The translations under genes were made by a program, and so were the position numbers. DNA of 64,000 bases from positions 654,340 to 718,339 of the forward strand of contig NW_025407835.1 of the NCBI RefSeq assembly GCF_003324165.1, written 5' to 3'. This document shows positions 1 through 10,772 of this stretch, in pieces. The stretch comes from Naegleria lovaniensis (Eukaryota > Heterolobosea > Eutetramitea > Acrasida > Naegleriidae). The notes beneath the pieces were generated by a model. That model searched no databases and was not told where the DNA came from. It saw only the letters and a program-made list of their open reading frames with translations. Position 1 is the stretch's first letter. Every line of letters begins with the position of its first letter.

Positions 1-213
1 GTGGTCAAGCCTGATCTAGGTATTCCACAAGGTCATGTTCCACACCATCCAGAAAATAATGTCGATCATTTAATTTGTAGCATGTGTAGAACTGGAGAGT
101 ATTTGAGAACTATTTACATACCGTACACAACCAAATATTTATATTCTGAACTGTCTGCTATGGGTATCAATATGAAGATCCGTGTAGAGGAAAACTCGAA
201 CAGAAACATGTAA
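1..213 (+). CDS. RPA2: RNA polymerase I second-largest subunit, C-terminal end (partial)
   Basis: Only the last 70 codons are in the window; the frame is open at base 1, so the first GTG is not a start. The sequence has a CxxC half of the C-terminal zinc ribbon (LICSMC), followed by the closing helix with SELSAMGI, which is typical of the Pol I subunit RPA135/RPA2 rather than of RPB2 or RPC2. In the family this segment forms the clamp/anchor region at the end of the beta-like subunit of the nucleolar rRNA-synthesising polymerase. The stop is TAA at 211-213. The family assignment is from recognised residues; the choice of Pol I over Pol II/III rests on the short terminal motif. Confidence 0.8.
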   Translation: MVKPDLGIPQGHVPHHPENNVDHLICSMCRTGEYLRTIYIPYTTKYLYSELSAMGINMKIRVEENSNRNM

Positions 214-439
214 AGAAAATTTTTGCTGCTTCTTAATAGAAATTGTCGTCTTGCTCTATTCTCGGAACCATCATATTTTTAAAATAATCCATTTTGAAAA
301 AAATTGTCCTGGTCAGGCTTGAGTTTAAAACATTGTTCGTTCACGATCATCATCTCAATCTTTTGAAATAATTGTATTATAATTTGACATCTTGTACAAC
401 AACAAAACCCTGTAAATATTTGATCATCACTCACCAGAA

Positions 440-1420
440 ATGAAATTTAGAGTCTCCCTACCGCAATCAGCTCCGATTGTTATTGATCTTCCACAACTTC
501 AATCCGATACAACCACGACATTGGATGATTTGATAAACTCTCTTGTTATGCACGACTCCATTCCCACGTCATTAAAACAATGTGCTCTTTCGTTGAAAGT
601 TGGATTTCCTCCTCAAAAACTAGATCTGATAAAGTATGGATCGTCCTCATTGAAAGATTTAAAAATCGCCAATGGAGAAAAGATTATTATTGAAGAAGAT
701 ACTGGATCGAGTGGAAAGATCGTGAAGGGAACTATAGTAGGTCCTTACGTTCCTCCATCGACAAATGTTGGTAGGTGTCATTTGAGTTATTGACGTTATA
801 ATAATACTTTACATGTTGCAAACTAAACAAATTTAAAAAAGGCTATTTTGTGAGAAGAAAGCAGCCATCTGACAATTCTTGCCTTTTCCACAGTTTATCC
901 TATGTTTTGAATGGCAAGAATAATGGAAAAGTGAAAGAATTACGTGAAATTTGTGCCCACTATGTAGCTGAAAATCCAAAGGTATACACTACTGAATTTT
1001 TGGGAATGAGAAATATTGAGTACGCAAACTGGATCTTGCATGAAGGTAATTGTCGCATTGAATTTTAATTTTGGCCTAATCTATTTTCATCTTGTTCTCA
1101 AAATTAATCATGCAGATACATGGGGAGGAGCAATCGAAGTATCAATTCTATCGGCATACTACAAAGTGAGAGTCATTGCATTTGACACAACCACATGTAG
1201 AGAAGATGTTTATGGCAGCGACCACGATGAGTACACAGCTATGGCGTTAATTATTTACACAGGAGATCACTATGATGCACTGTGCTTGAACCCTCACGGA
1301 GAAGAGGGCTCTCCAGACAAAGATATTGTGTTGTTCAATGTCAAGGATGTGAATATTCTTGGAAAAGCAAGAGCGTATGTTCAAGAAGAGCACAAGAAAT
1401 TCTTGTCCAGAAGAAAATAA
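440..1420 (+). CDS. YOD1: OTU-family deubiquitinase, YOD1/OTU1-like
   Basis: Three exons read as join(440..770, 842..1045, 1116..1420), giving about 279 aa; both introns (71 and 70 nt) are GT-AG and keep frame. The N-terminus (residues 1-100) resembles the ubiquitin-like UBX-type domain of OTU1. The OTU domain follows, with the catalytic Cys in PSDNSCLFHS and the probable catalytic His in YTGDHYDAL. OTU1 proteins remove ubiquitin from p97/Cdc48 clients in ER-associated degradation. The usual C-terminal C2H2 zinc finger is absent: the protein ends about 35 residues after the His with a basic KKFLSRRK tail. Enzyme class is well supported; the p97 link is family knowledge only. Confidence 0.88.
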
Positions 1421-1526
1421 ATTTTTCTCAACACAAGCGTTTATGGATCTTTCGCTTGATTAATCTCTCGTTCAAGAACTTGCTGAACTTTTCTGCGAAT
1501 TCGCAGTCAGATTGCGAATTAAAAAA

Positions 1527-2543
1527 ATGTCAACACAACCACTGATCGTGTGTCTCACTGATTTCACCTCAAAATCCACATCAACCGATCATCATGTAAC
1601 ACTTAAATTTCTTAAAGATAAACTACGTACTCGAAGATTGTGTGAATTTTCGATGAATTTTGAATCACCTCCTCCGAATGAACACAATCAATTACTAAAT
1701 TTACCAAAATCATGCTTTCCTCTCAATGTACGAATTTCCTACTCGTGTCAATGTATTCTCGTTTCCGATCTGTGTGGTGATCGTATTCATGTCTTTGATT
1801 ATGTGAGTAAGAAACTGAAAACCTCCATTCTCGTTTCTTCTCGACCAAGATATATATGTATTGAAGAGAATTACGATGGGAAAAGAAACGATGCTCTTTT
1901 GTATGATTGTAGCAAGGGAACGACTGTGTACAAGTATAATTTGGAAAAGTTACTGGAACATGCCACGAAAAATAAGAATGAAAGAAACGAAAACTGTTTA
2001 TGGACATCTACACATGCGTTATTGAAAGCTGCCAAAGAACTGGCTACCAATTTTCGAAAAGTTTTCATTTGTAATCATTATGGTAACAGTGTACTAGTAT
2101 TGAATTCACAAAATGGACAATTTTTGGAAAATATTTCATTGAATGAACAAATTTCAAACCCCATTGGAATTGATTTGACGACTTTTGGAGACGTTATCAT
2201 AAGTGAAGAAGCGAATCGAATTCAAATTTTGAGACGCGATATTGACAATGGACAATGGATACGAGTGCATGCTTATGGCAGTAAGGGATTTGAATATGGA
2301 TATCACTTTAACAAACCTTCTGGTCTTGTTTTTGATAAAACATCCAATCGTATTCTCGTATGCGATGCTCTCAACAATCGAATTCTAGTATTTGCTCAGA
2401 ATGGAACTCTTGAAAAGTCGTTTGGAAGTTTTGGCTCTAAGAGAAATGAATTCTTTTATCCTGAAGGCATGTGTTTGGATACTGTTTTTGGAAAACTCTA
2501 CGTGTGCGATACGCATAACAAACGAGTACTCATCTTCCAATAA
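1527..2543 (+). CDS. Cytosolic NHL-repeat beta-propeller protein
   Basis: Intronless, 338 aa. The start is ATG 1527, placed directly after six A residues; an in-frame TTG upstream is not needed. There is no signal peptide. From about residue 70 onward the protein has NHL-type blades with motifs such as ILVCDALNNRILVF and LYVCDTHNKRVLIF, the last closing the propeller at the C-terminus. It is a paralogue of the genes at 13622-14677 and 42583-43785, sharing the block order and an acidic IEENYDG-like loop with the former. NHL propellers bind protein or RNA, but nothing here fixes a partner. Confidence is high for the fold, none for function. Confidence 0.85.
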   Translation: MSTQPLIVCLTDFTSKSTSTDHHVTLKFLKDKLRTRRLCEFSMNFESPPPNEHNQLLNLPKSCFPLNVRISYSCQCILVSDLCGDRIHVFDYVSKKLKTSILVSSRPRYICIEENYDGKRNDALLYDCSKGTTVYKYNLEKLLEHATKNKNERNENCLWTSTHALLKAAKELATNFRKVFICNHYGNSVLVLNSQNGQFLENISLNEQISNPIGIDLTTFGDVIISEEANRIQILRRDIDNGQWIRVHAYGSKGFEYGYHFNKPSGLVFDKTSNRILVCDALNNRILVFAQNGTLEKSFGSFGSKRNEFFYPEGMCLDTVFGKLYVCDTHNKRVLIFQ

Positions 2544-2690
2544 GATTCTTAGGCATGGCCATGAATCATTGAGGTCTCAATGCTCATGAATCGTTGAGGT
2601 TGGCTGGGTGCTCGAACTTTTTAAATTTGAAAAAATTGTTAAACACAACATGCCGTTGGTAAAAATTTTGGCAAAGCAATAAACACCCTG

Positions 2691-4361
2691 ATGATTAGCT
2701 TGAAGAGAAAACTAACAACGGAAGAAAGCGAAGAGAATGATCATCAACAAGAAATAGTGCTGTTGGATGATGATGAGCAGGTTGATTTGAGTCATTTGGA
2801 AGACGATTTACAAACTCAATCATCGTGCTCATCATCACCGTTGAATCATCAGAATCATGATGAGAAGAATCTTGAAAGCTTTCACAATGTACAAGAAGAA
2901 GAATATTATTTTGAGCTCGATGAGCCTACTAGTATTCCAAATCATCAAGAGCCGAATACCACCAACATCCACCTGTCTGTACCAACCATTCCCGAAGAAT
3001 TAAATGTTCAGCAAGAGGAAGAGAACGATATTGATATTGAAGCAATTCAAGAGCTGCTTTCGGAAGAGGAGAACACTCAACAACATCAAGTACCACCGTT
3101 CGTTCTTCTAAATAGTGATACATCCACTTTGGAATCATCATCGATAGCTGAATCTTTGGAGAATGACAGTGTCAATGAGCGACGCCATTTCAGCAACAAC
3201 AACAATCACCAAACTGAATTATTATTTGCTCCATCCAATGAAAGCTTTGACAGCAGCTCGACAATGACATCATCTGCTGAGCAGCTCTCTTCCATTCACA
3301 CTCATCACCTAGAAATGATGCCCGTTGAGAGTATATTGACAAAGATTTCATCAAATCAAGAACGAGTTTACCGAGCAACACATATTGTACAATTATTGAA
3401 AAATCAACTAGGTATCCAAACTGTTCAAGCTCTGCTCTTGGCACAACGGAGATTAATACTTTCTATTAAGGAAATTTCCAATCAAGATTATGAAACGATC
3501 ATTTGTGCTGCCCAATCATTGGATCCAACATGTACACCATTCGGATTTACTACAGCATCTCAATATCATCATCAAATGGTGTCAAAGAGGTATCATGTGA
3601 AAACAGGTTCGAATGACCTTGACGAATTGCTTGGTGGTGGCGTAGAGTCATCAGCAGTCACGGAATTCTTTGGAGAATCAGCTTCAGGAAAAACTCAGCT
3701 TTGTCATACTCTAGCGGTCACTGCTCAAATTCCATACCAAGCCGATTCTCAGATGGGAAAGGTTATATATATTGATACAAGCGGGTCTTTTAGACCTGAA
3801 CGACTAGATTCGATTTCTTCACGCTTTAAACTTGATCCCAACCATATTCTAGATAATATTTCATATTCCCGAGTTTATCATTGTGATCAACAAACTAAGA
3901 ATGTAAATGAAATGAGAAAACTTCTCAACATGCACCAACAGCAACAACAACAAAATCCATTTCGATTAATTATTATTGATAGTGCTACAGGTTTATTCAG
4001 AACTGAATTCAAGAATAAGGATGAAATTTGTGAACGACAAAATAAGCTAGGCCAGTATCTAGAATCTCTAAACAAGCTTTCTGAGGATTTTAATATTCCT
4101 ATTGTTATCACCAATCAGGTGATGGACGTATTCGAAAAACCATCGCCATTCAACTCTCCTAGTAGCTCACCAAAAGTGAAACCTGTTGGAGGACATGTAC
4201 TGGCCCACACTGTCACGACACGAGTGCAGTTTTTTAAGGAACCTCAACAAAAGAGAAGAGCCAAAATTTTCAAGTCCAGCAACAGACCCGAGTTGTCTTG
4301 CTATTTTGGAATCTATGGAGATGGGATTGATAATTACAGAAATATTTATGATTCCTACTAA
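2691..4361 (+). CDS. Divergent RAD51/DMC1-like RecA-fold ATPase with long acidic N-terminus
   Basis: A single 556-aa ORF from ATG 2691. Residues 1-210 are acidic and Ser/Asn/Gln-rich with no visible fold. From about 215 there is an HhH-like segment and then a RAD51 core: Walker A GESASGKTQ (about residue 328), FRPERL, Walker B LIIIDSA, VITNQV and a VGGHVLAHTVTTR loop matching the RAD51 family in order. RAD51 forms the recombinase filament on ssDNA. Oddities: the core is divergent, the usual catalytic Glu of the IDTEGTF motif is Ser (YIDTSGSF, about residue 360), a Q-run and an SPSSSP insert interrupt loops, and length is about 200 aa above the family norm. It may be a regulatory paralogue rather than the main recombinase. 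Confidence 0.82.
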   Translation: MISLKRKLTTEESEENDHQQEIVLLDDDEQVDLSHLEDDLQTQSSCSSSPLNHQNHDEKNLESFHNVQEEEYYFELDEPTSIPNHQEPNTTNIHLSVPTIPEELNVQQEEENDIDIEAIQELLSEEENTQQHQVPPFVLLNSDTSTLESSSIAESLENDSVNERRHFSNNNNHQTELLFAPSNESFDSSSTMTSSAEQLSSIHTHHLEMMPVESILTKISSNQERVYRATHIVQLLKNQLGIQTVQALLLAQRRLILSIKEISNQDYETIICAAQSLDPTCTPFGFTTASQYHHQMVSKRYHVKTGSNDLDELLGGGVESSAVTEFFGESASGKTQLCHTLAVTAQIPYQADSQMGKVIYIDTSGSFRPERLDSISSRFKLDPNHILDNISYSRVYHCDQQTKNVNEMRKLLNMHQQQQQQNPFRLIIIDSATGLFRTEFKNKDEICERQNKLGQYLESLNKLSEDFNIPIVITNQVMDVFEKPSPFNSPSSSPKVKPVGGHVLAHTVTTRVQFFKEPQQKRRAKIFKSSNRPELSCYFGIYGDGIDNYRNIYDSY

Positions 4362-4659
4362 CCCAATTTACAAGGAACAAGGAATACAAATGACGATGCA
4401 TCTTTGAAATAATCCTCCAACAAGGACTCACACTCAGGAACTTGCGCGCCAATTGCTGCCCTTGTTCATTTTTAACCAATTTCAACTCCTGCCACAGAGC
4501 GCTGAAATTCTCATTTTATCATTTTGTCGAGGCCACAGACACGTGTTTTTATGCGCCCTAAACCCGGAGTGAAATTCCATTCAAAATTCACACGCTCTGG
4601 CTTTGGCCATCCCTCAAACAAACAAAAAACAAAACAACTAGATTTCAACAGCATTCAAA

Positions 4660-5421
4660 ATGATGACCAATCTTAACAACAAACTCGTTGCCATTACAGG
4701 AGCTTCATCGGGAATTGGTGCAGCCACAGCAATTGCCCTTGCCGCCAAAGGTTACAAACTCTTGCTATTGGCACGTCGTGTCCATATGCTTCAACAATTA
4801 CTAGAAGACCCATCCAATGCTTTATCTTCTGAAAACACCCTCATTGTTGAATGTGATGTTACCAACGTGGATTCTCTGTCCAATGCCGTTCAATTAGCAC
4901 ATGACAAATTCCACCTTCCTATTGACTGTCTAGTCAACAATGCAGGTGTCATGTTTTTACAACCGTTAGCAGAACAATCTTTACAAAGACAACAACAAAT
5001 GATCTCGACCAATGTCATGGGAGTTTTGAATGGCATTCATGTCGTGTTGAAAGACATGATTGAAAAACAACATGGAACCATCATTAATATTAGTTCCATC
5101 GCTGGAAAGAAGAGCTTTTCCAATCACGTTGCTTATTGTGGTACAAAATTCGCTGTCAGTGGATTAACTGAAGCATTACGAAGTGAAGTCAGTTCTTCAA
5201 AAGTGAGAGTCATTGTCATTGAGCCTGGTGTGACTCAAACCGAATTGTTGGGACACAACGACACGGAGCAAGTCGAACCCTATGAAGAATGGAAGAAGAC
5301 CATGACATTGGGAGTGTTGAAAGCTGAGGATGTGGCAGCAGCAATTTTATTTGCCTATGAAGCACCTCCTCATGTATGTGTGAGAGAGATTGCATTGGCT
5401 CCCACTGAACAGAAAGATTAA
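4660..5421 (+). CDS. Short-chain dehydrogenase/reductase (classical SDR, YdfG-like)
   Basis: Intronless, 253 aa, the normal length of a classical SDR. Residues 10-20 form the NAD(P)-binding TGASSGIG motif, NNAG lies near residue 93, and the catalytic Ser and Tyr-x-x-x-Lys are in NISSIAGK and YCGTK. An Arg-Arg after the second beta strand (LARRVHML) favours NADP(H) over NAD(H). Closest in style to serine/3-hydroxy-acid dehydrogenases of the YdfG/YMR226C group, which oxidise small hydroxy acids; substrate here is inferred only. There is no targeting signal, so a cytosolic enzyme is likely. Confidence 0.9.
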   Translation: MMTNLNNKLVAITGASSGIGAATAIALAAKGYKLLLLARRVHMLQQLLEDPSNALSSENTLIVECDVTNVDSLSNAVQLAHDKFHLPIDCLVNNAGVMFLQPLAEQSLQRQQQMISTNVMGVLNGIHVVLKDMIEKQHGTIINISSIAGKKSFSNHVAYCGTKFAVSGLTEALRSEVSSSKVRVIVIEPGVTQTELLGHNDTEQVEPYEEWKKTMTLGVLKAEDVAAAILFAYEAPPHVCVREIALAPTEQKD

Positions 5422-5764
5422 GGTTCAATGAAGATGGATTTGAAGAACTGTGCTTGGTTGTAATGAGAGCTCAACGAGTAAATCATCAAAGCTCCGTTTA
5501 GAAATCTTTTCATGTTTAGGAGATGGTTCGTTTTCAAAAAGTATTTGTTGGAATTGCATTTGAGTCTTGAGTTTGTGGATAAATCTCTCACATTCTAAAC
5601 CACAATGATATTGGATGTTCTTCCAAAAGGGGAATTGACGGTGATTTTTTTATTTTCATTGTTTTTCTTCAATGTCGAATTTTCATATTCCTCTATAACC
5701 AGAGCTAGAAATTGGAATGGTTGTGTGAAATTGATATTCCTTGAAAAACAAAAAAAAACAATCC
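5422..5764. other. Intergenic 5422-5764, no gene seen
   Basis: This holds the 3' flank of the SDR gene and the 5' flank of the CRT-like transporter. Short ORFs exist on both strands but they are T/F-rich or antisense to the transporter start. It ends in an A-run (ACAAAAAAAAACA) a few bases before ATG 5765. Confidence 0.6.
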
Positions 5765-7241
5765 ATGACTGTACCGATAACAAATTCTCCTCTTGAGAAA
5801 ACACCCTTGCTCGTTGGCGATTCTCCAAACGAACTCAAATTGAGTGTTAACCAATCAGTCAAAGACGACCAGGAATTGGAATTTTCACAACAAGTTACAA
5901 CAGTTGACAAGAAACGAAATTCGAAATGGAGACAGTGCTGGAAATCTCTTGTGTTGTATCTTCTCACCATCATTATGGTTGTTGCCAAAAGTTGTGATAC
6001 TGTCTTGTACGTGAGATTGACCTATGAAATTCAAAACTACATGTAAGTCATCTTGCACTGAATGAATTAATTATTATTCATCTTCAACAACGTTTTGACA
6101 GTTACATGCTCACAAATTTTGTGAACGTGGCCTATGTCATTATTCTGTTCCCAATTGTGGTCTTTCAAATATGGAGAGGAAAAATTACAAAAGCCATGAG
6201 AGAGTAAGTACATGCTTGCTTTTTAAAATTATGAACATAATGTTTCGATTAGAACTCGTCAATACAAATATATTGTCATGGCCTTCCTTGACAATGCCAC
6301 GAATACCTTGTCAACCATTCCAGCAGCGTTTGTGAGTGGAAGTGTCAACACCATGCTTTCTCAAGCTGTGATTGTCCTTAATATTGCGTTCAGTTTTATC
6401 TTTCTTCATGCAAGATATAACTCCTTTCACATGTCAGGTGTCATTTTGGTTGTTTGTGGACTAGTAATTAACATTTATCCTCTCTTCGCACAAGGTGTGT
6501 CCATTTCCAATGACGACACTTCCTCCAACATGAACTGGTTATGGGTCTTGTTATTGTTTTCTTCCAACATTCCAGCAGCGGCCAGTAATGTCTATAAGGA
6601 AAAGTGTTTAAAACAAGAACAGCTCGATGTTTGGCTTGTCAATTACTGGGTCTCTGTTTGGCAAGTGTTATTTGGAATTTTAACTTCGTTATTTGTCTTT
6701 GTTCCAATGCCAGGAACTTCATATACGGATTGGTTTGGAATTCCAGCATATATTTGGGGAGGAATTAAATGCAGTGTTGGAGTGAATACGATTATTGACG
6801 GAGCAGTTCCGGATCGATGTGAGGGGTTTCCAGCTGTGTTTTGGATTGACTTATTTTTTAATTTTACCTATGCCACTTTGGAGGTAAGTTAATCGATTGG
6901 AAAGAATTCTTAATGTTCTAAAAAAGGAAAATTGTACCAGTTGTATGTGTTCCAATATGGAAGTTCCACTCTTGCCGTCATTTGTTCTTTCTTGTGAATT
7001 TGTTGCTGGAGAAGCATTCGAATCTCAACTTTCCTTATTCGACGTCATTTCCTTAATCATTTTAGTTTTAGGAATTGTTGTCTATTCATTGACCAAAGAA
7101 CAAACCGCACACAAAGACGACAAGTTTAGAAAGGTCCAAGAAACCATGTACGAAAAAATATGTCACTCCCTCAAATCCATGAATCTTTCGCGTTATTTGA
7201 AATCAAAATTATTTCAATCTTCCTTACTTCAAAATCATTAA
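5765..7241 (+). CDS. CRT-like (chloroquine-resistance-transporter family) membrane transporter, apparent frameshift in last exon
   Basis: Exons read as 5765..6042, 6102..6203, 6253..6883 and 6941..7241. The start is ATG 5765; an in-frame TTG lies upstream. The product has about ten membrane segments and the family hallmark SNVYKEKCL after an AAxSNVYKE stretch. CRT proteins belong to the drug/metabolite transporter superfamily and export small peptides or amino acids from the digestive vacuole or lysosome. Exon 4 starts correctly (LYVFQYGSSTLAVICSF) but hits TGA at 6995, while the expected continuation (CEFVAGEAFESQLSLFDV) is one frame over and about ten residues of the family pattern appear missing. 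Either a real deletion has broken the last helices or this is an assembly error. Family call is firm; the intact status is not. Confidence 0.78.
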
Positions 7242-7327
7242 ATAATTTCCAAAATTGTTTTTAATATTTACATTTCAAATATTTACATCTCAATTTCTAA
7301 CTATTTACATTCAAAATCTTGGACATT

Positions 7328-9298
7328 TCACAATTGTTCCAATGCAATCTTTTTCAAAACTTCAAAATTCGGAGTTCCCCATCCGGTCACCACATCGAAT
7401 CCTTTCGTTGCAGGAAATCCTGGACAAGGAGCCATTGCATTATTTCCAAAAACGACATCATAAAAAGCATTTAACTGTTGTAAGGCAACCTTCTTATAGA
7501 GCCAATAATTTAAAAATCCCAAAGGTTTCATTCCTTGCCTCATTCGAGCATCGTTCAGTAAGGCAATCATACCTGCAACGACTGGAGTACTGGCACTGGT
7601 TCCGTCGACACTTTCGAATTTTCCTTGGTGCATGACTTGATAATTGACTCCGAAAGCGGAGATGTCGGGATAAGCTCTTCCGTTCCGATTGAAATATTTT
7701 GGGGAGGGAAGATGAGGTTGAGAGAGGTAGGAGGTGACGGCATCGTTTTGATAACTTGGACGAGAATAGGCATTACTGAAACCTCCTCCACTCCATTCCG
7801 TAGCTTCTTCTTGGAGTGAATAATTTCTCCAGTAAACCATTCGATTCGATGGTTTGGTTGCTCCGACACTTGTCACATACGGAGAAGAAGTTGGCCATTC
7901 TATCATGATGAGTTTATAAATTATCACATTGGTGGTTGTTATTTGTGATTAAGGTTACATCTTAAAATTAACAAATTCATTTACAAACCTGGTTCGAAAG
8001 AATTTTGATCCTCACTACATCTGGCTCCGTCGTCTCCACTCGCAATTAACACGGTTCGTCCCGTAACTGCTAATTTTTGAAATTCATAATCCAATGTCAT
8101 TTGGACATCTTCCGGAATGTATTTTTCAACAGCTCCGTAAGAAATGGAATGTACTTGGGCACATTCTTCTCCTTGAGATTGTAAAAGAGCAATCCAGTCG
8201 AGGAAGGGATCTGCAGTTTCTTCGTCGGGAATGGAGTTGATGGTTGTGTTCATGTTGTGACCAGTTGCCATAATCTAGAGTGTGTTAAACAAAACCAAAT
8301 GGTCAAGTGTTGTTGAAAATTAGTGAACTTACATATTGAATGTCTAAGGAGGCTTCAATTCCTGGCTTGGATGCATCGTTGGGTCCGTTGACAATAGGTT
8401 GAATTCTAGAGAGATTAAAAGCTTGTTGGAACATTTCTAAATCTTTGGGAGAATAGTATTCTCCTAAAAAGGAAGCGATCGCTTGTCTATTTTTGGGGAA
8501 AGGAATGGCATTGAGGTCATCTCGAGTCATGTTATATCGTTTCCAAATGGATTGAGGTGTGGTTATTGGACTTTCAGATAAATCTTTTGCTTGAAGGAGT
8601 GGTCGTCGATGTTTGACCATTCGTCGATATTGAGGAAAATGGTGAATTCCAAAAACAGTATGAATTCCAGGTGCTACTTGAAGTGGAAGTGCAAAACCTT
8701 CAATGGAACGGAAGAGGACCTGTCCGTTGTCTTTATGAACAAAAGGTTTCATTTTGGCTTTCAGAAAAGTATCGACAGATTTAACGCTCATTCTCACGGT
8801 AACAAAATTCAAATGTTTTGACAAGTGAGTGATGTGTACGTCTGGAATGCTGTTCAAAAATTGGAAGAGTGCTTTCGAATGCGAGTCTTCAGGCGCTGTT
8901 ATCTTTGCCACTTGAGCCATGGACAAGAAGTTACCATAGTCTTCACTGTCTGGATTGCTGACACGTTCGAAAGTTTTCGTCAGCCATTCCGTGTTTCGAT
9001 GTTTCAAAGCAAAGGTCAATCGGACACGTTGATTTTCTAACGCAATTCTTGTTTTCAACACGTGAGATTCACTCAGTGGTTGGAAGGATGGGGGAACTCG
9101 TAACTGATGAGAGTATTTCATTTGAACGTACGGGGATGATAAAAAACTTTGTGCCATGTCCAATGCATGCATCGGAGATGTGAAAAAGAGTTGCATGCTC
9201 AGAAGTAGAAAACAAAGCGTTAACGGAAACAAGCAAAAGGAAAAAAATCGAGAACGAAGCATGAGTTTTTTTAAATATTGAATACCTATCTGTTGCAT
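7328..9298 (-). CDS. TPP1: Sedolisin family (S53) serine-carboxyl peptidase, tripeptidyl peptidase 1-like
   Basis: Three exons on the minus strand: 8333..9298, 7989..8274 and 7328..7899, about 607 aa. The start is ATG 9298; ATG 9262 would begin right at the signal peptide (LRSRFFSFCLFPLTLCFLLL) and is equally plausible. A pro-kumamolisin activation domain spans about residues 50-210. The Glu and Asp of the catalytic triad are in GIEASLDIQY, the oxyanion Asp in ASGDDGARC and the nucleophile Ser in DGTSASTPVVAG; the calcium-site region ends with GWGTPNF. TPP1 is a lysosomal enzyme removing tripeptides from N-termini, fitting digestion of engulfed bacteria. It is convergent with the transporter gene, 86 bp apart. 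Confidence 0.92.
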
Positions 9299-9521
9299 TT
9301 GGTTGAAACAGTTATTTATATCAAACGGAGAAGCAAACTCCGATCCGATCCGGAGAACAATTTACCTTATTTAATTCTTGACATCATTCTAAGATGCAAT
9401 CAATAACTCTCTAAGGCAGCCACCAATGTCGTCCAAGGTTTGTTTTTTGTTCGTGGTTATCCAATGAACTTGGAACCATTTTCAATTCGTTCTTGTTCAT
9501 GTTTTACGAACACCAAAAAAA

Positions 9522-10731
9522 ATGTCGAAACAAACTCTACTTGTTCTTCCTCCTGAAATATTGGTTCAAATATTAGAGTACTTACTGGATCGACATATCC
9601 GAACGAGCGGGACCATCCTCCTCACTCAAGAACATTCTTTTGGATTTGTTGAATATTGTCCGGAAACGAAATTACATGAACTCGTGAAACAAATGAATAT
9701 CGTGATGAGTATTCATCCATTATTTTCAATGATCATAAGAAGAACAGCAACTACTCGATCATCCGAATATCAGAATACAGACTCGTCCTTGATTACAGAA
9801 TATTTCAATGATCTTTGGTGGAGAATTTTTCTGAAGAAGTGTTCCACACTTGAAAAAAGAAATGTCAATGAAATGAAATTGCTACAAGAACAAGTGTTAA
9901 AGAAGGGAATGAAAAGATGTTTGAGCTTGTTTTTGAAAGTGAAAAGGTCATTAATGAAAGTAAAAGAAGGGAAAATTGATTTGAATCGTTCAGCAGAATT
10001 TAAGATTGTGGTGTTTGGAGCAGGTGGTGTTGGAAAATCAGCACTTGTCATTCAATTTATTATGGGACAATTTATTGGCGAATATGACCCAACTATTGAA
10101 GACAGCTATCGAAAACAAATTGAGGTTGATGGAGAAATGGCCTTGTTAGACATTCTAGACACTGCAGGTGCGTTTTGTTATTTAAACAATGTTCGACTGA
10201 CACGATTATTGTGTTAAGGCCCGGAAGACTATTATGCGTAAGTAATCATGAAGTGAAGACAACATCAAGATGGTGATGACGGACATTATGGATAGATTAA
10301 GACGTTCTTATATACGTTGTGCAGACTGTTTTATTTTTGTGTGTGCTGTTGATGACCCACGCACTGTGCATGAGTTTGATTATTTAATTGAAAGCTCAGA
10401 AAGAGAAAAAGAGTCATGTGACATTCCTTGCATTTTTGCAATCAACAAAATTGATCTTGTTCGTGAAAATTTAATTGAGGATGTAAGCAACATTGTGACC
10501 GAAGATATGGTTGGCAACGTGATCAAAAAGCACAAATTAACCAATTACTCAATTTTTGAATCAAGTGGAAAACGAGCAATTAATTCAACCGCTATATTTG
10601 AAGAAATTGTTCGAAGAAAACGAATGGGAGACATTCATTGCACACAATTAATGAGTGAAATTATTGAACATGACGTAAATGTGTTCGAAGCTCGTAATGT
10701 TAGAGAAAAGAAAAAGTGTCTGTTCATGTAA
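9522..10731 (+). CDS. F-box/Ras fusion: small GTPase with N-terminal F-box-like region and CAAX box
   Basis: Exons 9522..10167, 10219..10237 (only 19 nt) and 10296..10731 give about 366 aa. Residues 9-60 look like an F-box ([14 protein letters not shown]). The Ras domain starts near 163 with [14 protein letters not shown], the Ras-type effector loop [13 protein letters not shown] from the exon junction, NKID and ESSGK in place of SAK. It ends KKCLFM, a prenylation CAAX box. The microexon encodes the switch II stretch GPEDYYA, so the Gln-61 equivalent of Ras is Pro. Acceptor 10295 was chosen because it restores ALRRSY, matching Ras; the AG at 10269 gives a stop. An F-box would link to SCF ubiquitin ligases; that coupling is inference. 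Confidence 0.85.
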
Positions 10732-10772
10732 TGGTAGTGAGTTCATATGTATTGTGAAGCCAACAAGCCATT

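Noticed and set aside
10238-10269. Alternative 32-nt intron in the F-box/Ras gene
   Set aside because: Too short and it leads to a stop; acceptor 10295 restores the Ras sequence.
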